Shown piece by piece: positions 32,644 through 33,430 of a stretch of DNA of 33,430 nucleotides. Both the position numbers and the translations under genes were made by a program. How positions within the stretch are numbered: the first letter of the stretch is position 1; every line of letters starts with the position of its first letter. This DNA is from PVC group bacterium (GTDB lineage: Bacteria; Verrucomicrobiota; Kiritimatiellia; UBA8416), in the NCBI GenBank assembly GCA_003567005.1, contig PXBF01000092.1:1-33430 (forward strand), written 5' to 3'. A model generated the notes under the pieces. The model saw only the letters and a program-made list of their open reading frames with translations. It was not told where the DNA came from and searched no databases.

Positions 32644-33430
32644 ATGGTTAACACATTTGAGTTACAGTCTCGATTGAAAGATCCTTTAGATGCGGCTTCG
32701 TTTCCAGAGGGTGTACGCTTTGAGCGTGGAAAGGTACGCGACTGGTGCTGGCATGCGGGAAATCGTGTTTTGGTGACAACAGACCGTGTATCTGCGTTTG
32801 ATCGCGTTTTGGGAACCATCCCTTATAAAGGTCAGGTATTGAATGAATTGGCGATGTTCTGGTTTGAGAAAACCCGCCATATTGTGGCTAATCCTGTCAT
32901 TTCCATGCCCGATCCGAATATTGTCGTCATGAAGGAGTGCCAACAGCTTCCATTGGAATTTATCGTGCGCGGCTATTTAACCGGCGTAACCAAGACTTCG
33001 GCATGGACAAATTATGCCAACGGTGTGCGGAACCTGTGTGGCAATGTGCTGCCAGATGGTTTGCGCAAGGATCAACGTCTTGCATCGCCCATTCTAACCC
33101 CCACTACCAAACATGAGGAACATGATCGTAATATTTCGCGCGAGGAAGCTATTGCAGAAGGACTCATTGATGGCGAAATGTTTGATACTGCTGCCGCCAT
33201 CTGTTTGCGATTGTATCAGTTCGGTGTCGAGCATGCTGCATCCAGGGGGCTGATTCTCGTTGATACGAAGTATGAGCTTGGTTTGCTGGAGGGAAAGATC
33301 GTGGTTACAGATGAAGTCAATACGCCCGATTCATCCCGTTATTGGTACGCGGATAGTTATCGGTCCTGTTTTGAAGCGGGTACGCCCCAGCGTCAACTTG
33401 ACAAGGAGTATATTCGCACGTGGCTTGCCA
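32644..33430 (+). CDS. purC: SAICAR synthetase, 3' end outside window
   Basis: 262 codons visible, open at the right edge. The enzyme joins CAIR and aspartate in purine synthesis using ATP. Motifs: FERGKVRDWCW (nucleotide loop), TDRVSAFDRVLG, LPLEFIVRGYLTG, SPILTPTTKHEEHD, LILVDTKYELGL and TDEVNTPDSSRYW. It has the longer form also found in many bacteria and eukaryotes (about 290-300 residues), so roughly 30-40 residues are missing. GGAG lies 6 bp before the ATG. The upstream neighbour gltA is divergent. Confidence 0.95.
   Translation, partial: MVNTFELQSRLKDPLDAASFPEGVRFERGKVRDWCWHAGNRVLVTTDRVSAFDRVLGTIPYKGQVLNELAMFWFEKTRHIVANPVISMPDPNIVVMKECQQLPLEFIVRGYLTGVTKTSAWTNYANGVRNLCGNVLPDGLRKDQRLASPILTPTTKHEEHDRNISREEAIAEGLIDGEMFDTAAAICLRLYQFGVEHAASRGLILVDTKYELGLLEGKIVVTDEVNTPDSSRYWYADSYRSCFEAGTPQRQLDKEYIRTWLA

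Overview
The window is ordinary bacterial chromosome with a mobile, eroded and rearranged left third. Gene content points to the PVC superphylum, most plausibly Kiritimatiellota. The pointers are a secreted type I sulfatase, several secreted SUMF1/FGE-fold proteins (two in a lineage-typical 'IDLSGGPDA…YPV…GGWTDEYKTTKLVLRRI' context), a BspA-type leucine-rich-repeat giant, an UpxY/NusG paralogue and Gram-negative envelope genes. This placement is inferred from gene style only; there is no rRNA in the window.

Bases 1-4400 are a mobile-element graveyard. They hold a REP-associated tyrosine transposase (RAYT) with a DnaA-like C-terminal domain, and a complete IS66-family element (840-2822) with exact 23-bp terminal inverted repeats and an 8-bp target duplication, sitting inside a 9-bp tandem repeat. 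After these come an unidentified gene remnant with an in-frame stop, a second, decapitated RAYT, and the last ~75 codons of an alpha-amylase.

Bases 4088-13700 are an accessory block. It contains a truncated, internally deleted copy of the comM leader and gene start, a secreted sulfatase, a broken VapBC-type toxin-antitoxin pair, a second comM 5' fragment, a secreted SUMF1 protein, a C-rich repeat, and a ~1728-residue secreted protein with about 30 LRR_5 repeats followed by two [choice-of-anchor-D + SUMF1] modules. The intact comM gene follows at 13883. Three comM 5' ends in one 10-kb block, two of them broken and each just upstream of a secreted-protein gene, are the most unusual signal here.

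Bases 13883-21800 carry comM and a putative metal-dependent hydrolase, a WaaE-like glycosyltransferase, an UpxY/NusG-like factor, a secreted Gln/Arg-rich coiled-coil protein ending in a strong terminator, and a minus-strand cluster of cardiolipin synthase, a DHH phosphoesterase (NrnA-like) and a probable outer-membrane barrel protein.

Bases 21830-33430 are housekeeping genes: RRM RNA-binding protein and HtrA/Deg protease (minus), then a tight plus-strand run of def, pgpA, a lipoprotein, a YycJ-like metallo-hydrolase, poly(A) polymerase, lipB and a class IV aminotransferase. An M42 peptidase and citrate synthase (minus) follow, and purC runs off the right edge. Genes in the plus run overlap or abut, suggesting one operon.
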